Shown here piece after piece: positions 54,821 through 63,973 of a stretch of DNA of 64,000 bases (within the stretch, counting starts at the first letter, position 1; each line of letters starts with the position of its first letter). The notes under the pieces were generated by a model. The model was not told the origin of the DNA and made no database searches. It was given only the letters and a program-made list of their open reading frames with translations. This DNA is from Schaalia odontolytica. GTDB taxonomy: Bacteria; Actinomycetota; Actinomycetes; Actinomycetales; Actinomycetaceae. The translations under genes were made by a program, and so were the position numbers. The DNA is taken from positions 868,001 through 932,000 of the forward strand of contig NZ_CP102197.1 in the NCBI RefSeq assembly GCF_024584435.1, written 5' to 3'.

Positions 54821-54849
54821 CGCCTCGGCGGCGTCCCGCCGCCGAGGCG
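54821..54849 (+). terminator. Hairpin between sulfatase and ROK gene
   Basis: Exact 11-bp arms (54821-54831 and 54839-54849) enclose a 7-nt loop, 5 nt after the sulfatase stop. No T-run follows, so read-through into atsR is possible. Confidence 0.6.
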
Positions 54850-54953
54850 ATACGCGCAGCACACTTCAAGCAGTGACGCGTATCATAGAAGCAATCGACG
54901 AGGCCGGATTGCTCCGAGCAGGCATCAACACAGCGTATGTGGGAAGGAGAGAG

Positions 54954-56171
54954 ATGCACTACCTTACGCGCAGCCCCCTTCCCACCCTGGAGGATCGCAT
55001 CGTCGATCACCTGGCCAAGGCACCGGCGACGCGCTCCCAGCTGTGCGAGGCGCTCGACACGTCCCGCACGAACCTGGGACGCGCACTCGCCACGTTGCTC
55101 CGTGACGGATCGGTCTCGTCGGCGCGCACCAGCGCCACCGGACGCGGCCGACCCACCCAGCTCCTCATCCTCAATGCGACGGCGGTTCACAGCGTCGGGC
55201 TGAACGTCACGCGCACGTCCTGCGCCGGCGTCATGCTCTCGCGCAGCGGGGCTGTCCTGGCATCCGTTCACCTCGTGTCTCCCGCTTCTTCATCCCTGCT
55301 GGGATGCGTCGAGCAGACCTGCGAGGCGCTGGCCGCGAGCGCCGCCCGTCAGGGGGTGGACACCTCGGCGGTGCGCGCGGTTGGGGTCGGCGTCCCCATT
55401 CCGATGGGGCGTCACGCCACGGCCTCGCCCGACGCCTACCCGACGGTCGCCGAACTCACTCGCGTGACGCGCCGCTGGTGGGACCCGGTTCCGGTGGTTG
55501 ACAACACCGTGCGCATGGCGGCCCTCGCGGAGGCCATGTGGGGAGCCGGAACACAGATGTCCTCATTCATCTACCTGCGCCTGTCGGGAGGCGTGGGCGG
55601 CTGCGTCGTCTCTGATTTTAGGCTCGTTGGCGGCGCCGGCGGCCTGGCCGGGGAGCTGGGCCACATGACGGTGAATGCGAGTAGTTCCCCCTGCGTGTGC
55701 GGCAAACGCGGGTGCCTCGAAACCGTGGCGTCGCTGCCCGCTTTGTGCGAGCACGCCGGCGTGAGTGACATCGCGCAGCTGCGCTCGCGCGTCCTGGCGA
55801 AGGATGCGCGTGCGTGCGAGGGCCTTGACCGTGCAGTTGCGGCCATCGGATACGTACTCGGTTGCGCGGCGCTCCTCATCAATCCGGGTGCCATCATCTT
55901 GGCCGGGGAGATTGTGGATGCGTTCCCCTCCGTACTGGCAGCCGTGAGTGCTCGCATGCATAAGGAGCTGCTGCCTGTCATGCAGTGGGATATCGACGTG
56001 GTCGGCGCTTCCCTCGGCCCGCTGGGTGCCGCCCGGGCCAGCGCTTCCATCGCGTCTCATTCCGCCACGGCGGATGAGCCCACATCTGCCGCGCCCGCGG
56101 ACGGCTTGAGCGCACAGTGCCGGTCGGCCTCGTCCGCGCCTGCCCACAGTCGTGCCAAGGCAGCGCCGTGA
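54954..56171 (+). CDS. ROK-family transcriptional regulator
   Basis: This 405 aa regulator has a winged-helix DNA-binding domain (about 12-65: TRSQLCEALDTSRTNLG) and a ROK sugar-sensing domain with the zinc-binding motif CVCGKRGCLE (about 245) and GELGHM. It would repress or activate the sulfatase/transport genes in response to the sugar. GGAAGGAGA lies 5 nt before the ATG at 54954, which decides that start over a GTG at 54873. Its tail is Ala/Ser-rich and overlaps the next gene (GTGA). ROK regulators accompany GlcNAc systems (NagC-type). Confidence 0.87.
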   Translation: MHYLTRSPLPTLEDRIVDHLAKAPATRSQLCEALDTSRTNLGRALATLLRDGSVSSARTSATGRGRPTQLLILNATAVHSVGLNVTRTSCAGVMLSRSGAVLASVHLVSPASSSLLGCVEQTCEALAASAARQGVDTSAVRAVGVGVPIPMGRHATASPDAYPTVAELTRVTRRWWDPVPVVDNTVRMAALAEAMWGAGTQMSSFIYLRLSGGVGGCVVSDFRLVGGAGGLAGELGHMTVNASSSPCVCGKRGCLETVASLPALCEHAGVSDIAQLRSRVLAKDARACEGLDRAVAAIGYVLGCAALLINPGAIILAGEIVDAFPSVLAAVSARMHKELLPVMQWDIDVVGASLGPLGAARASASIASHSATADEPTSAAPADGLSAQCRSASSAPAHSRAKAAP

Positions 56172-57436
56172 GCCGATCGATCCCCTTCTCCGTGGTGACC
56201 AAACCGACGGGTGCCGCCTGCAACCTGGATTGCCAGTACTGCTTCTTCCTGTCCAAGGAGCTGCTCTATGATGCTGCCGCGCAGACCATGTCGGAGCAGA
56301 CCCTGGAGCGTTACGTGCGTGCGTTCTTAGACTCAAGCCCCGACGGCGAAGTCACGATGCTCTGGCAGGGCGGCGAACCGACCCTTCGGGGGCTCGCCTT
56401 CTTTGAGCGGATGGTACAGCTGTGTGAACTCCACCGTCGGCCCACCCAGCGCGTGCGCCACGCCTTGCAGACGAACGGCACTCTGATCACGCGCGAATGG
56501 GCGCGTTTCTTCGCCGACCACGACGTGCTCGTGGGGGTTTCCATTGACGGCCCAGCTGAGCTGCACGACGCGTATCGTCTCAATCGCGGCGGGCGCGGAA
56601 CGCACGCGATGGTCGTGCGCGGCTGGGAGCTGCTCGCGCAAGCGGGCGTGGAGACAAACATCCTGTGCACGGTCAACGCTGCCAACGAAGACCACGGCGA
56701 GGAGGTCTACCGGTATTTCCGTGACGAGCTGGGGGCACGCTACCTGCAGTTCATCCCCATTGTCGAGCGTGTACGCGCCGCCGACCTCGCCCAGGCGGAG
56801 CGCGGCTGGCGCTCGGGCACCTCCGCGCTCCTGTATCGCCAGGACGGGGACTGCGTGACCAGCCGTTCGACCTCGCCGCGCTCCTACGGTCGTTTCCTGT
56901 GCGACGTGTTCGATCAATGGCTGGCATCGGACGTGGGGCAGGTGTTCATCCAGGACGTGGACTCGACGCTCTCGGCCATGTTCGGTTCTGCCTCGGTGTG
57001 CGTGCACGCCCCCCGGTGCGGGGCGAACATGGCAATGGAGTTCAACGGCGACGTCTATGCCTGCGACCACTGGGTGGAACCCGAATGGCTCGTCGGCTCG
57101 ATCGAGTCCTCCTCGTTCGCCCGCCTCGCCGCCTCCGAGAAGATGCGTGAGTTCGCGCGCCTCAAGCCTGACCTGGATGAGGAGTGCCGCGCGTGCCCCC
57201 ACCTGCGGCTGTGTTGGGGCGGCTGCCCGAAGGATCGCTTCGTGGCGCGCCGAGACGGTAGGACACACAACTACCTGTGCGAGGGCTACCGCGCTTTCTA
57301 CGAGCATTCCACCCCCGCGCTGCGCGCCATCGGGATGCTCATCTCGGCGGGCAGGCCCGCCTCGGACATCATGAATCCGACGGTCGCTTCGTCGCTTCGA
57401 CTCACGCACTCCATGTCCGCAGGGAAGCAGCAATGA
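56168..57436 (+). CDS. atsB: Anaerobic sulfatase-maturating enzyme (radical SAM, anSME)
   Basis: This 422 aa radical SAM enzyme converts the sulfatase active-site Cys to formylglycine without oxygen. Cys18, Cys22 and Cys25 (CNLDCQYC) hold the radical SAM cluster. The SPASM-type C-terminal region has CGANMAMEFNGDVYACDHW and CRACPHLRLCWGGCPKD with a last Cys in YLCEGY, matching the two auxiliary [4Fe-4S] clusters of anSME. The GTG at 56168 overlaps the ROK stop and the end overlaps tauE (ATGA). Its presence explains how the Cys-type sulfatase is matured under anaerobic conditions. Confidence 0.93.
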   Translation: MSRSIPFSVVTKPTGAACNLDCQYCFFLSKELLYDAAAQTMSEQTLERYVRAFLDSSPDGEVTMLWQGGEPTLRGLAFFERMVQLCELHRRPTQRVRHALQTNGTLITREWARFFADHDVLVGVSIDGPAELHDAYRLNRGGRGTHAMVVRGWELLAQAGVETNILCTVNAANEDHGEEVYRYFRDELGARYLQFIPIVERVRAADLAQAERGWRSGTSALLYRQDGDCVTSRSTSPRSYGRFLCDVFDQWLASDVGQVFIQDVDSTLSAMFGSASVCVHAPRCGANMAMEFNGDVYACDHWVEPEWLVGSIESSSFARLAASEKMREFARLKPDLDEECRACPHLRLCWGGCPKDRFVARRDGRTHNYLCEGYRAFYEHSTPALRAIGMLISAGRPASDIMNPTVASSLRLTHSMSAGKQQ

Positions 57437-58221
57437 TCATTGAGGCGCTCCTCATCGGCGCATTCGTCGGCATCGTCGTCGGTTCGCTCGGAGCGGGAGG
57501 CGGCATCCTGTCGGTGCCGATTCTCGTCTACCTCCTCGGGCAGGACCCCCACCAGGCGACGGGCCTGTCGCTGATCATCGTGGGGCTCACGGCCGCCGTG
57601 TCGTTGGCGATGCGCGCTCGCGGCACCGACGTTGCGTGGCGCGAGGGCAGCCTTTTTGCCCTGGCGGGCCTGGCGGGGACATGGGCGGGATCCACCCTGG
57701 GTCCTCTCGTGTCCGCGTCCGCCCTCATGCTCTCGTTTTGCGCGCTCCTGGGTGTGGTCGCTCTCTTCATGGTGCGCTCGCACCTCTCCCCGGTGTCGTC
57801 GTTGCCAAAGGCTCCCGTCAGCCAGGCCGCCCCCTCGGGGGTCTCCGCGCTCGTGCGGGTCGTCGTCCTGGCGACAGCGACGGGCTTCCTGACCGGGTTC
57901 TTCGGAGTCGGCGGCGGTTTCGCGATCGTTCCCGCGTTGCACCTGGCGCTGCGCTATCCGATGAAGCGTGCCTCCGCCACTTCCCTGCTGGTCATGGTCA
58001 TCACGGCCGCTTTCGGTGTGGTCTCGCGCTCGCTCGCCGGCTCCTTCACGATCACCGCCGAGGCAGGGGTCATGGTCGCGCTGTTCACCGCGGCGTCCAT
58101 GGCTGGGGGCATCGTCGGCGCGAGGGTGACGACGCGGGTACCCAACAGGGTTCTCGGCCTCGTGTTCGCGGCCCTCTTGGTCGGCGTGGCCCTCTCCACG
58201 CTGGTGGCCACGCTCTCGTGA
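57433..58221 (+). CDS. TauE/SafE-family sulfite/sulfate exporter
   Basis: This 262 aa membrane protein has about eight hydrophobic helices. The GAGGGILSVPIL at the start and GVGGGFAIVPAL in the second half are the duplicated TauE/SafE motif. It overlaps the maturase stop (ATGA) and closes the operon. In this setting it probably exports the sulfate (or a derived sulfur anion) released by the sulfatase, which would stop the anion accumulating in the cell. That is inference from position. Confidence 0.88.
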   Translation: MIIEALLIGAFVGIVVGSLGAGGGILSVPILVYLLGQDPHQATGLSLIIVGLTAAVSLAMRARGTDVAWREGSLFALAGLAGTWAGSTLGPLVSASALMLSFCALLGVVALFMVRSHLSPVSSLPKAPVSQAAPSGVSALVRVVVLATATGFLTGFFGVGGGFAIVPALHLALRYPMKRASATSLLVMVITAAFGVVSRSLAGSFTITAEAGVMVALFTAASMAGGIVGARVTTRVPNRVLGLVFAALLVGVALSTLVATLS

Positions 58222-58258
58222 GCGGGCGTGCGAGACGCCGTGTCTCGCGCGCCCGCTC
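58220..58258. terminator. Bidirectional terminator after the sulfatase operon
   Basis: 17-bp arms (58220-58236 and 58242-58258) pair with one G-T wobble around a 5-nt loop. It lies between convergent genes. The first arm includes the last bases of the stop codon. Confidence 0.75.
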
Positions 58259-58261
58259 GCC

Positions 58262-58876
58262 CTAGTTGCTCGCGTTGCCGTGCGCCGAGGGGTCCTCGTC
58301 GCCCTGGGTACTGTGGCCGTCGCGGGGGCCCGAAGCGCCACCCGAACGATCGCGACCGGGAGGGCCGGGGCGGGTGTCCTGGTTGTCGCCTTGGGCCGGG
58401 TCCTCGCCCGAGGAGCCCGGGCCTCGTTCGTCCTGGCCCGGACCGCCGTTCTCATCGGACTCCCATTCCTCGTCTTCCTCGTCACCGCGGTCGAAGTACC
58501 CGTCCTGGTACCCCTGGTCGTAGTAGTCCTGGCCGTCTCCGACGATGGACGCGTGGGTGATCATGCCTGCCCCGAAGCCCACGGACAGGAGAGCCACGGC
58601 AACCACCGCTACCAGGACTCGTTTGATCCAGGGAGCTCTCCCCTCCTGCGCCTGGCCGTCGCCCCGCGCCTCCGGCTCGCGCCCCCGGGCGCTCTCTTCG
58701 GTGGGCGCACGGTACGCCGGAACCGGATCGGCGTGCGCGGCGGGCATCTGCGTCGTCTCGTTGAGGGGCGTGCTCGCCGGCAGTTCCTCGGTGCGATCCG
58801 CTCTCAGATCATCCGCCTGGGGCAGGATCGAGGTGCGCTCGGACTCGCCGGCCTGATTCTTGCGCTCGTCCGTCAC
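58262..58876 (-). CDS. Single-pass membrane protein with acidic extracytoplasmic tail
   Basis: This 204 aa protein is not recognised. Residues 1-82 are a polar cytosolic part rich in Glu/Ala/Pro, one transmembrane helix (about 84-106, VLVAVVAVALLSVGFGAGM) follows, and the outer part has a YYDQGYQDGYFDRG segment then a long acidic Gly/Pro/Ser-rich low-complexity tail. AAAGGAG lies 8 nt before the GTG at 58876, which decides the start. No catalytic motif is visible. It may be a surface-associated or division-related membrane protein. Confidence 0.65.
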   Translation of the reverse strand: MTDERKNQAGESERTSILPQADDLRADRTEELPASTPLNETTQMPAAHADPVPAYRAPTEESARGREPEARGDGQAQEGRAPWIKRVLVAVVAVALLSVGFGAGMITHASIVGDGQDYYDQGYQDGYFDRGDEEDEEWESDENGGPGQDERGPGSSGEDPAQGDNQDTRPGPPGRDRSGGASGPRDGHSTQGDEDPSAHGNASN

Positions 58877-59044
58877 GGGCAAGCTCCTTTCTGCTGATAC
58901 GTGGTTGTCTCAACGCTGACGATAGGACCGCGCGGTATGGGAGCGTTGTGTCCCTCCTGTGCTCTTCCCGTGAAAGCGGCGAGGCGCGCCTCGCGCGGGT
59001 CCTTCCTCGGCGGTGGGGGCACCTCAGCGACGAGGACGGTCTTC

Positions 59045-59800
59045 CTACGCTCGGGGCGAGGTTCTGGCCACGACGGTGTTCGTCGCCTGCGCGAGCGGAC
59101 GCACGATCATTGAGTCGATGTTGACGTGGCGGGGCCGCTCCAGCGTCCACACGATTGCTTCCGCGATGTCCTCGGCAACGAGCGGCTCCGCGCCCCCCTC
59201 GTAGACCCGGTCGGCTGCTTCCCGAGAGCCGAGTCGGTTGAGGGAGAACTCCTCGGTGCGCACCATTCCGGGGGCGATCTCGATGACGCGCACGGGTTCA
59301 CCCACGAGCTCGCGCCGCAGCGTGTTGGCGATGACGCGCTCGGCGTGCTTGGCGGCGACGTAGCCGCCGCCTCCCGGGTAGGTGTCGTGGGCGGCGGTCG
59401 AGGTCAGGAAGACGACGTCCCCTCCCCTGGCGCGCATCGTCGGCAGGAATGCGCGCGTGCACTGCAGCGCGGTGAGCACGTTGCGCTCGAACATCGCGCT
59501 CCACGCGGTGGGATCGGCCTCGGCAACCGGGTCAACGCCGATGGCTCCTCCGGCGTTGTTGACCAAGGCGTCCACGTGCCCGCGGTCCAGGACATGGGCG
59601 GCCAGCTCCTCCACCTGCGCTTCGTCGGTGAGATCCGCCGCCCAATACTCGCAGCCGATCTCCGTGGCGAGGGCTTCGAGGCGCTCGCGGCGCCGGGCCA
59701 CAGCCACGACCCTCCAGCCCCGCGTTGCCAAGAGGCGGGCGGTCGCCTGCCCGATTCCGGTGGAGGCTCCTGTGACGACGACGCGGCGAGAGTTGCTCAT
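59045..59800 (-). CDS. Short-chain dehydrogenase/reductase
   Basis: This NAD(P)-dependent oxidoreductase has 251 aa in a classical SDR fold: TGASTGIG (9-16, cofactor loop), NNAGG (about 80), the catalytic Ser in LTSTAAH, and YVAAK (Tyr-Lys). An Arg after the first beta-strand region (ARRRERL) suggests NADPH. It resembles serine 3-dehydrogenase/YdfG-type enzymes. The ATG at 59800 has TACACT 8 nt upstream (59814-59809) and no Shine-Dalgarno, so it may be leaderless. The substrate is unknown. Confidence 0.85.
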   Translation of the reverse strand: MSNSRRVVVTGASTGIGQATARLLATRGWRVVAVARRRERLEALATEIGCEYWAADLTDEAQVEELAAHVLDRGHVDALVNNAGGAIGVDPVAEADPTAWSAMFERNVLTALQCTRAFLPTMRARGGDVVFLTSTAAHDTYPGGGGYVAAKHAERVIANTLRRELVGEPVRVIEIAPGMVRTEEFSLNRLGSREAADRVYEGGAEPLVAEDIAEAIVWTLERPRHVNIDSMIVRPLAQATNTVVARTSPRA

Positions 59801-59859
59801 GGGTTGCAAGTGTATCCCCGGATGCACGTTATCGTGCGCCCGGGGAAGCCAACTCGCCC

Positions 59860-61143
59860 TCAGCCGTTGGGCAGGCCGTAGGCCTTATGAATGAGCCAGA
59901 TCGGGTGAACGACGTTCGCGCCCGTTGCGGTGCGCAGCTGCCAGCGGCAGGTCTCCGTGTCGCAGGCCGCCAGCTCGGCGTTGACCTGCTTGATGAAGTC
60001 GAAGACGGGAGCACCCACCGCTTGGGCGATCGCGTACTTCTCCTTCTTCATCCCGTAGGTTCCGGCGATCCCGCAGCAGGGCTGCTCAGAGTCCTTGACG
60101 GTGACTCCGGGAATGAGGCTCATCAGCTCGATCGCGGGCTTGCCCATGCCCTGGGACTTGAGTTGGCAGGGAGCGTGGTAGGGAATGGTGACGTCAATGC
60201 GCTGGAAGTCCGTGTCCAGCTCGCCCTGATCGTACAGGTGGAGCAGAAACTCGCAGATGTCCCACGTGCGTGAGCCCACGTCGCGCAGTTCGACAGTGTC
60301 CATTTCCAGGATCTCGTGGGCCTCGTGGCGGAGCATCCCGCCGCAGGACCCCGACGCCGAGATGATGGGTGCATCCCGGTTGACGCTGCGCAGGTCTCTC
60401 GTCAGCTTGGAGACGTACTTGCGCGCGTCGTCGTACAGGCCATTGGACTGCAGGGCCAGACCGCAGCAGCCGTGCTTGGGGACGAGGACCTCGTAGCCGA
60501 GGTGCTCGAGCACAAGAACCGAGTGGATGGAGGTCTCGACCTCGAAGTACTGGCCGGCGCACCCGTGGAAGAAGATGACCTGACCGCGAGTGCCAGAGGT
60601 CGGCAGCGGCGTGTGCTTCTTGAACCAGGATTCGAAGGTTCGTCCGTAGGCGCGCGGCATCGGTGCGGCGCGGTGCACTCCAATGATGGCTTCCATGGCC
60701 ATGCGGATCGGTTGAACGTCCAGCGCCCAGTTCGCGATTGGCGCCACGGGGGTCATCATGGTTCCGATCAGCGACGTGCGTCCGATGAGACGGTCGCGCA
60801 TCGGGATGCCGTGGGCTTCCTTCATGGCGGTGCGCCTGTGGTGGATGAGTTCCGTGACCTTCACTCCCTGCGGGCACACGAGCGTGCAGGTGCCGCACGA
60901 GGAGCAGTAGTCGATGGACTTGTCCACCATCTGTCCGTCCTTGCGGAAGCGTTCGGCCTGCGGGCCGGAGTATTTGGGGCCGCCGAAGAGATCGGTGACG
61001 CGCATGACGGGGCACTGCGTCTCGCAGATCGTGCACTTGACGCACGCGTCCAGGCTGGCTCGCAGTGCAGCGTCCCCCGTGAGGGACAAAACGTCACCCT
61101 CGTGGACGCTTGTGCCCATCAGCGTTGACATCTCCAGGGTCAT
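59860..61143 (-). CDS. glpC: Anaerobic glycerol-3-phosphate dehydrogenase subunit C
   Basis: This membrane-associated iron-sulfur subunit passes electrons from GlpAB to the quinone pool. The 427 aa protein has two [4Fe-4S] motifs in the N-terminus, CVKCTICETQCP and CSSCGTCTLVCP, and two CCG domains later: FFHGCAGQYFE with CCGLA, and YHAPCQLKSQG with CCGIAGTYG. Its ATG overlaps the glpB stop (ATGA). No large hydrophobic anchor is obvious. Confidence 0.93.
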   Translation of the reverse strand: MTLEMSTLMGTSVHEGDVLSLTGDAALRASLDACVKCTICETQCPVMRVTDLFGGPKYSGPQAERFRKDGQMVDKSIDYCSSCGTCTLVCPQGVKVTELIHHRRTAMKEAHGIPMRDRLIGRTSLIGTMMTPVAPIANWALDVQPIRMAMEAIIGVHRAAPMPRAYGRTFESWFKKHTPLPTSGTRGQVIFFHGCAGQYFEVETSIHSVLVLEHLGYEVLVPKHGCCGLALQSNGLYDDARKYVSKLTRDLRSVNRDAPIISASGSCGGMLRHEAHEILEMDTVELRDVGSRTWDICEFLLHLYDQGELDTDFQRIDVTIPYHAPCQLKSQGMGKPAIELMSLIPGVTVKDSEQPCCGIAGTYGMKKEKYAIAQAVGAPVFDFIKQVNAELAACDTETCRWQLRTATGANVVHPIWLIHKAYGLPNG

Positions 61144-62390
61144 GAGAGTTCCTCCACGATCGTCTCGACTGCCGCGAGCGCGCTGGCCAGCGCGATTCCT
61201 TCGCCGCTCTTTTCGCGCCAGCGGGTGGCTCCCGCTAGGTTTCCGCCAGCCGCGTACAGGTTGGTGTAGACCGGCGTGGAGTCGGCGCCAAGGACGCGCA
61301 TCGAGTCGTTGACGGCCAAGCCGGACAGGAAGAGGGGCTGGTCCTCTCCCCAGAAGTCTGCATGCAGGAGCTGGCCCTGGGCGCCCATGACGGGAAGGCC
61401 GCAGATGGTCTCGCGCACGGTGCCGTAGGAGTCCACGTCGAGGGCGCCCGATTCGAAGCCTCCCGCCGCCAGGATCAGGGAGCGAGTCGGAACTGTGGTG
61501 GGGCGCCCCGCGCTGGCGTACTCGACCGCCTCGACCCGTCCGTGGTTGGTGTGGACCGCGGTGATGGGGGACCCCGCGATGACGCGGGCTTTGCTCGAGG
61601 CGAGGCGGCTCAGGCGCGCGTTCAGTCGCATGCCCGGCACGCTCGGGGGTTGAATCGGGATTTCGAAGACGGGGTGGCCGAGCTTGTCGGCCAGGTCACG
61701 CCAGGCGCTGGGGTCCTCGAGGCCGAGCACTGCCGGCAGGCCCACGATCTCGGCATCGTCCAGGAGGGGGCGGATCTGGTCCGCCAGGCGAGCCCGGTTC
61801 TCCTCGTGGTCGAGGCTTCGGGCGTGGGTGGTGCCCGTGGAGTCGATCTCCCCGTCGCGGGCAACGTAGTCGACGCTGAGGGCGCGCGCCCGGATGAGCT
61901 GAGAGTCCGGACCGGCCTGCCTCGAGATGTTTTCGGCGACGAGGCCGGGGTAGAAGTCCTTGAATCGCGCCAGCCCCACGATGGCGTAGCGCGCGCCCGC
62001 TCGGGGGATGCCGGCCTCCATGGAGGGGGGGATGAGGCAGGTCGGGCGCAGCGCTCCGACGCCGGTGGGGATACGCACGTTGCGGTTTTCGTCGCCGACG
62101 AGGGCGTCGGGGCCGACGGTGTCGCGCAGCCATGCGACGGCAGAACCCACGCGCTCGGGGCTGAGGTGAGCGTAGGGGTGGGTGGGGCGGGAGGCCACAT
62201 GCGCGGCAAGTGCATCGAGGGGACGCTCGATCGGGTCGGGACCGTATCCGAGGATGTCGACGGTGCCCGCACCCAGCTGGATGCCCCCCACTCCCTTGGA
62301 GATGAGGGTGACGCTCAGGCCTGCGTCGGCGGCTTTGATCGCGGCGGCCAGTCCGGCCATGCCTGCGCCGATCACGACGACGTCTCTCAT
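61140..62390 (-). CDS. glpB: Anaerobic glycerol-3-phosphate dehydrogenase subunit B
   Basis: This flavoprotein subunit of 416 aa has GAGMAGLAAAIKA near the start (dinucleotide loop, residues 8-20) and an FAD-linked C-terminal end (NLYAAGGNLAGA). It acts with GlpA and GlpC. The ATG at 62390 overlaps the glpA stop. The order glpA-glpB-glpC is the classical operon order. Confidence 0.93.
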   Translation of the reverse strand: MRDVVVIGAGMAGLAAAIKAADAGLSVTLISKGVGGIQLGAGTVDILGYGPDPIERPLDALAAHVASRPTHPYAHLSPERVGSAVAWLRDTVGPDALVGDENRNVRIPTGVGALRPTCLIPPSMEAGIPRAGARYAIVGLARFKDFYPGLVAENISRQAGPDSQLIRARALSVDYVARDGEIDSTGTTHARSLDHEENRARLADQIRPLLDDAEIVGLPAVLGLEDPSAWRDLADKLGHPVFEIPIQPPSVPGMRLNARLSRLASSKARVIAGSPITAVHTNHGRVEAVEYASAGRPTTVPTRSLILAAGGFESGALDVDSYGTVRETICGLPVMGAQGQLLHADFWGEDQPLFLSGLAVNDSMRVLGADSTPVYTNLYAAGGNLAGATRWREKSGEGIALASALAAVETIVEELS

Positions 62391-63973
62391 CGGAGGACCT
62401 CCTGCTTCGGGACGGGCAGGTGCTCGACGTCGAGCGTGCCCTCGTGAATCCAGGCATCCAACGCGGCCTGCCTGGCCTGCTTGCCGTACAGGATGGGCCA
62501 CAGGCCTATCCAGCGGTTCTTGAGGAAGAGGCGAAGGAGCGCGTTGGCGCGCATCGAGTCGATATCTCCGCGCTCATGTGCGATGCCGGCGGCCCGCTGG
62601 GAGCAGAAGCCTCCCTGACAGGGGCCCATCCCGAGCCGCATCTGGCGTCGCACGTCGTCCAGTTGCCCCTTGGGCAGGGTGTCCATGACCTTCTCGAGCA
62701 TGCTTCGGGTGGCCATCTCGCACTCGCAGATGATCTGCTCGTGGGAGGGACCCTCGTTGCGTGATTCCACGTTGTCGAGGCGGTGGCCGATCGTGTAGAG
62801 GCGGGCTTCCTTGGCGGGCGGGACGGCCTCGGTGGCCGTCGTGCAGGGGCGCTGCTCCCCCATCTCGGCGCACATGATGTCGACGATGCGTTCGGCCATG
62901 AGCCGGTAGGTGGTGAGCTTGCCACCGGCGATCGTGAGCATCCCGTAGATGCCGTCGCGGGTGTTGTGGTCGATGATGCTCATGCCGCGGGCCATGTGAC
63001 GGGTGTCGGTGTCGGAGACCCGCGAGTCTTTGATGAGGGGGCGCGCGCCCGCCCAGGCGTGCACCGCGCGAGCCTTACGGAATCCGGGCACCATGGCCTC
63101 GCCGGAATCGAGCATCTGCTGGACCTGGTCGGCGGGGATGGAGAGCCGATCCGGGTCCTCGGCCTTCAGGTCGGTGGTGCCGATGATGCACACCGTGTGA
63201 TCTGGCACCAGGATGTCGCCGTCGGCGGGCCAGATGCACCGGTTGAGAACCGAGTGGCTGAGGCGGTGGTTCATGGCGATCATGATGCCCGCTCCGGGGA
63301 CGACATCGACGCCGTGGCACTGGGCCATCGCGGCAATCTGTCCCGCCCACGGGCCGCCGCAGTTGAGGACAAAGCCGCACTCGATGCGCAGATCTTCGCC
63401 CGCCCTCTCGTCGCGTACGATGACCGCGGCAACGCGATCGCCGTCGCGTTCGATGGAGGTCACGCGATGGTAGGTCAGGACGTGAGCGCCGTAGGCTTGC
63501 GCGGAGCGGATCGCTCCCCACACCATCTGCCATCCATCGACGGTCCCGTCCTCCACCGCAAACGCCCGCTTGATGCGCGGGTCTAGCCGAGGTTCGCGCT
63601 TGAGCGCTTCGGCGACGGAGATCTCGGCGGCGGGAACCTTCGCGGCGGCGGCGCGGGCGAGGAACTGGTCCGCGTAGTCTTCCTCGTCGTAGGCGGTCGT
63701 CACGAAGAGGCCTCCCGTGGCCTCGATAGCGTTGGAGTTGATGCGCTTGACGATCTCATTTTCTTCGGCGCATTCGGTGGCCGACTCGGGGTCGGAGGCG
63801 ATGTAGCGGGCGCCCGAGTGGAGGAGGCCGTGGAAGCGACCCGAGGTCCCCTGGGCGATGTCTGCCCGGTCAACGAGGACTACGGAGAAGCCGCGCATCG
63901 CGACGTCGCGGACTACTCCGGCGCCGGTGGATCCGCCACCGATGACGCACACGTCAGTGCGAAGTGTCTTCAC
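62387..63973 (-). CDS. glpA: Anaerobic glycerol-3-phosphate dehydrogenase subunit A
   Basis: This 528 aa FAD enzyme oxidises glycerol 3-phosphate to DHAP under anaerobic conditions. The N-terminal Rossmann motif is VIGGGSTGAGVVRD (10-23), with TSGRFHGLLHSGARY downstream. The C-terminal BFD-like [2Fe-2S] domain (about 420-480) has CECEMATRS and GPCQGGFCSQRAA. GTG start with AAGGGA 9 nt upstream. It is the first gene of glpABC; the promoter lies beyond the window edge. Confidence 0.94.
   Translation of the reverse strand: MKTLRTDVCVIGGGSTGAGVVRDVAMRGFSVVLVDRADIAQGTSGRFHGLLHSGARYIASDPESATECAEENEIVKRINSNAIEATGGLFVTTAYDEEDYADQFLARAAAAKVPAAEISVAEALKREPRLDPRIKRAFAVEDGTVDGWQMVWGAIRSAQAYGAHVLTYHRVTSIERDGDRVAAVIVRDERAGEDLRIECGFVLNCGGPWAGQIAAMAQCHGVDVVPGAGIMIAMNHRLSHSVLNRCIWPADGDILVPDHTVCIIGTTDLKAEDPDRLSIPADQVQQMLDSGEAMVPGFRKARAVHAWAGARPLIKDSRVSDTDTRHMARGMSIIDHNTRDGIYGMLTIAGGKLTTYRLMAERIVDIMCAEMGEQRPCTTATEAVPPAKEARLYTIGHRLDNVESRNEGPSHEQIICECEMATRSMLEKVMDTLPKGQLDDVRRQMRLGMGPCQGGFCSQRAAGIAHERGDIDSMRANALLRLFLKNRWIGLWPILYGKQARQAALDAWIHEGTLDVEHLPVPKQEVLR

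Noticed and set aside
54873..54953. GTG start for the ROK regulator at 54873
   Set aside because: No Shine-Dalgarno there; the ATG at 54954 has GGAAGGAGA at ideal spacing and begins where ROK regulators normally do.
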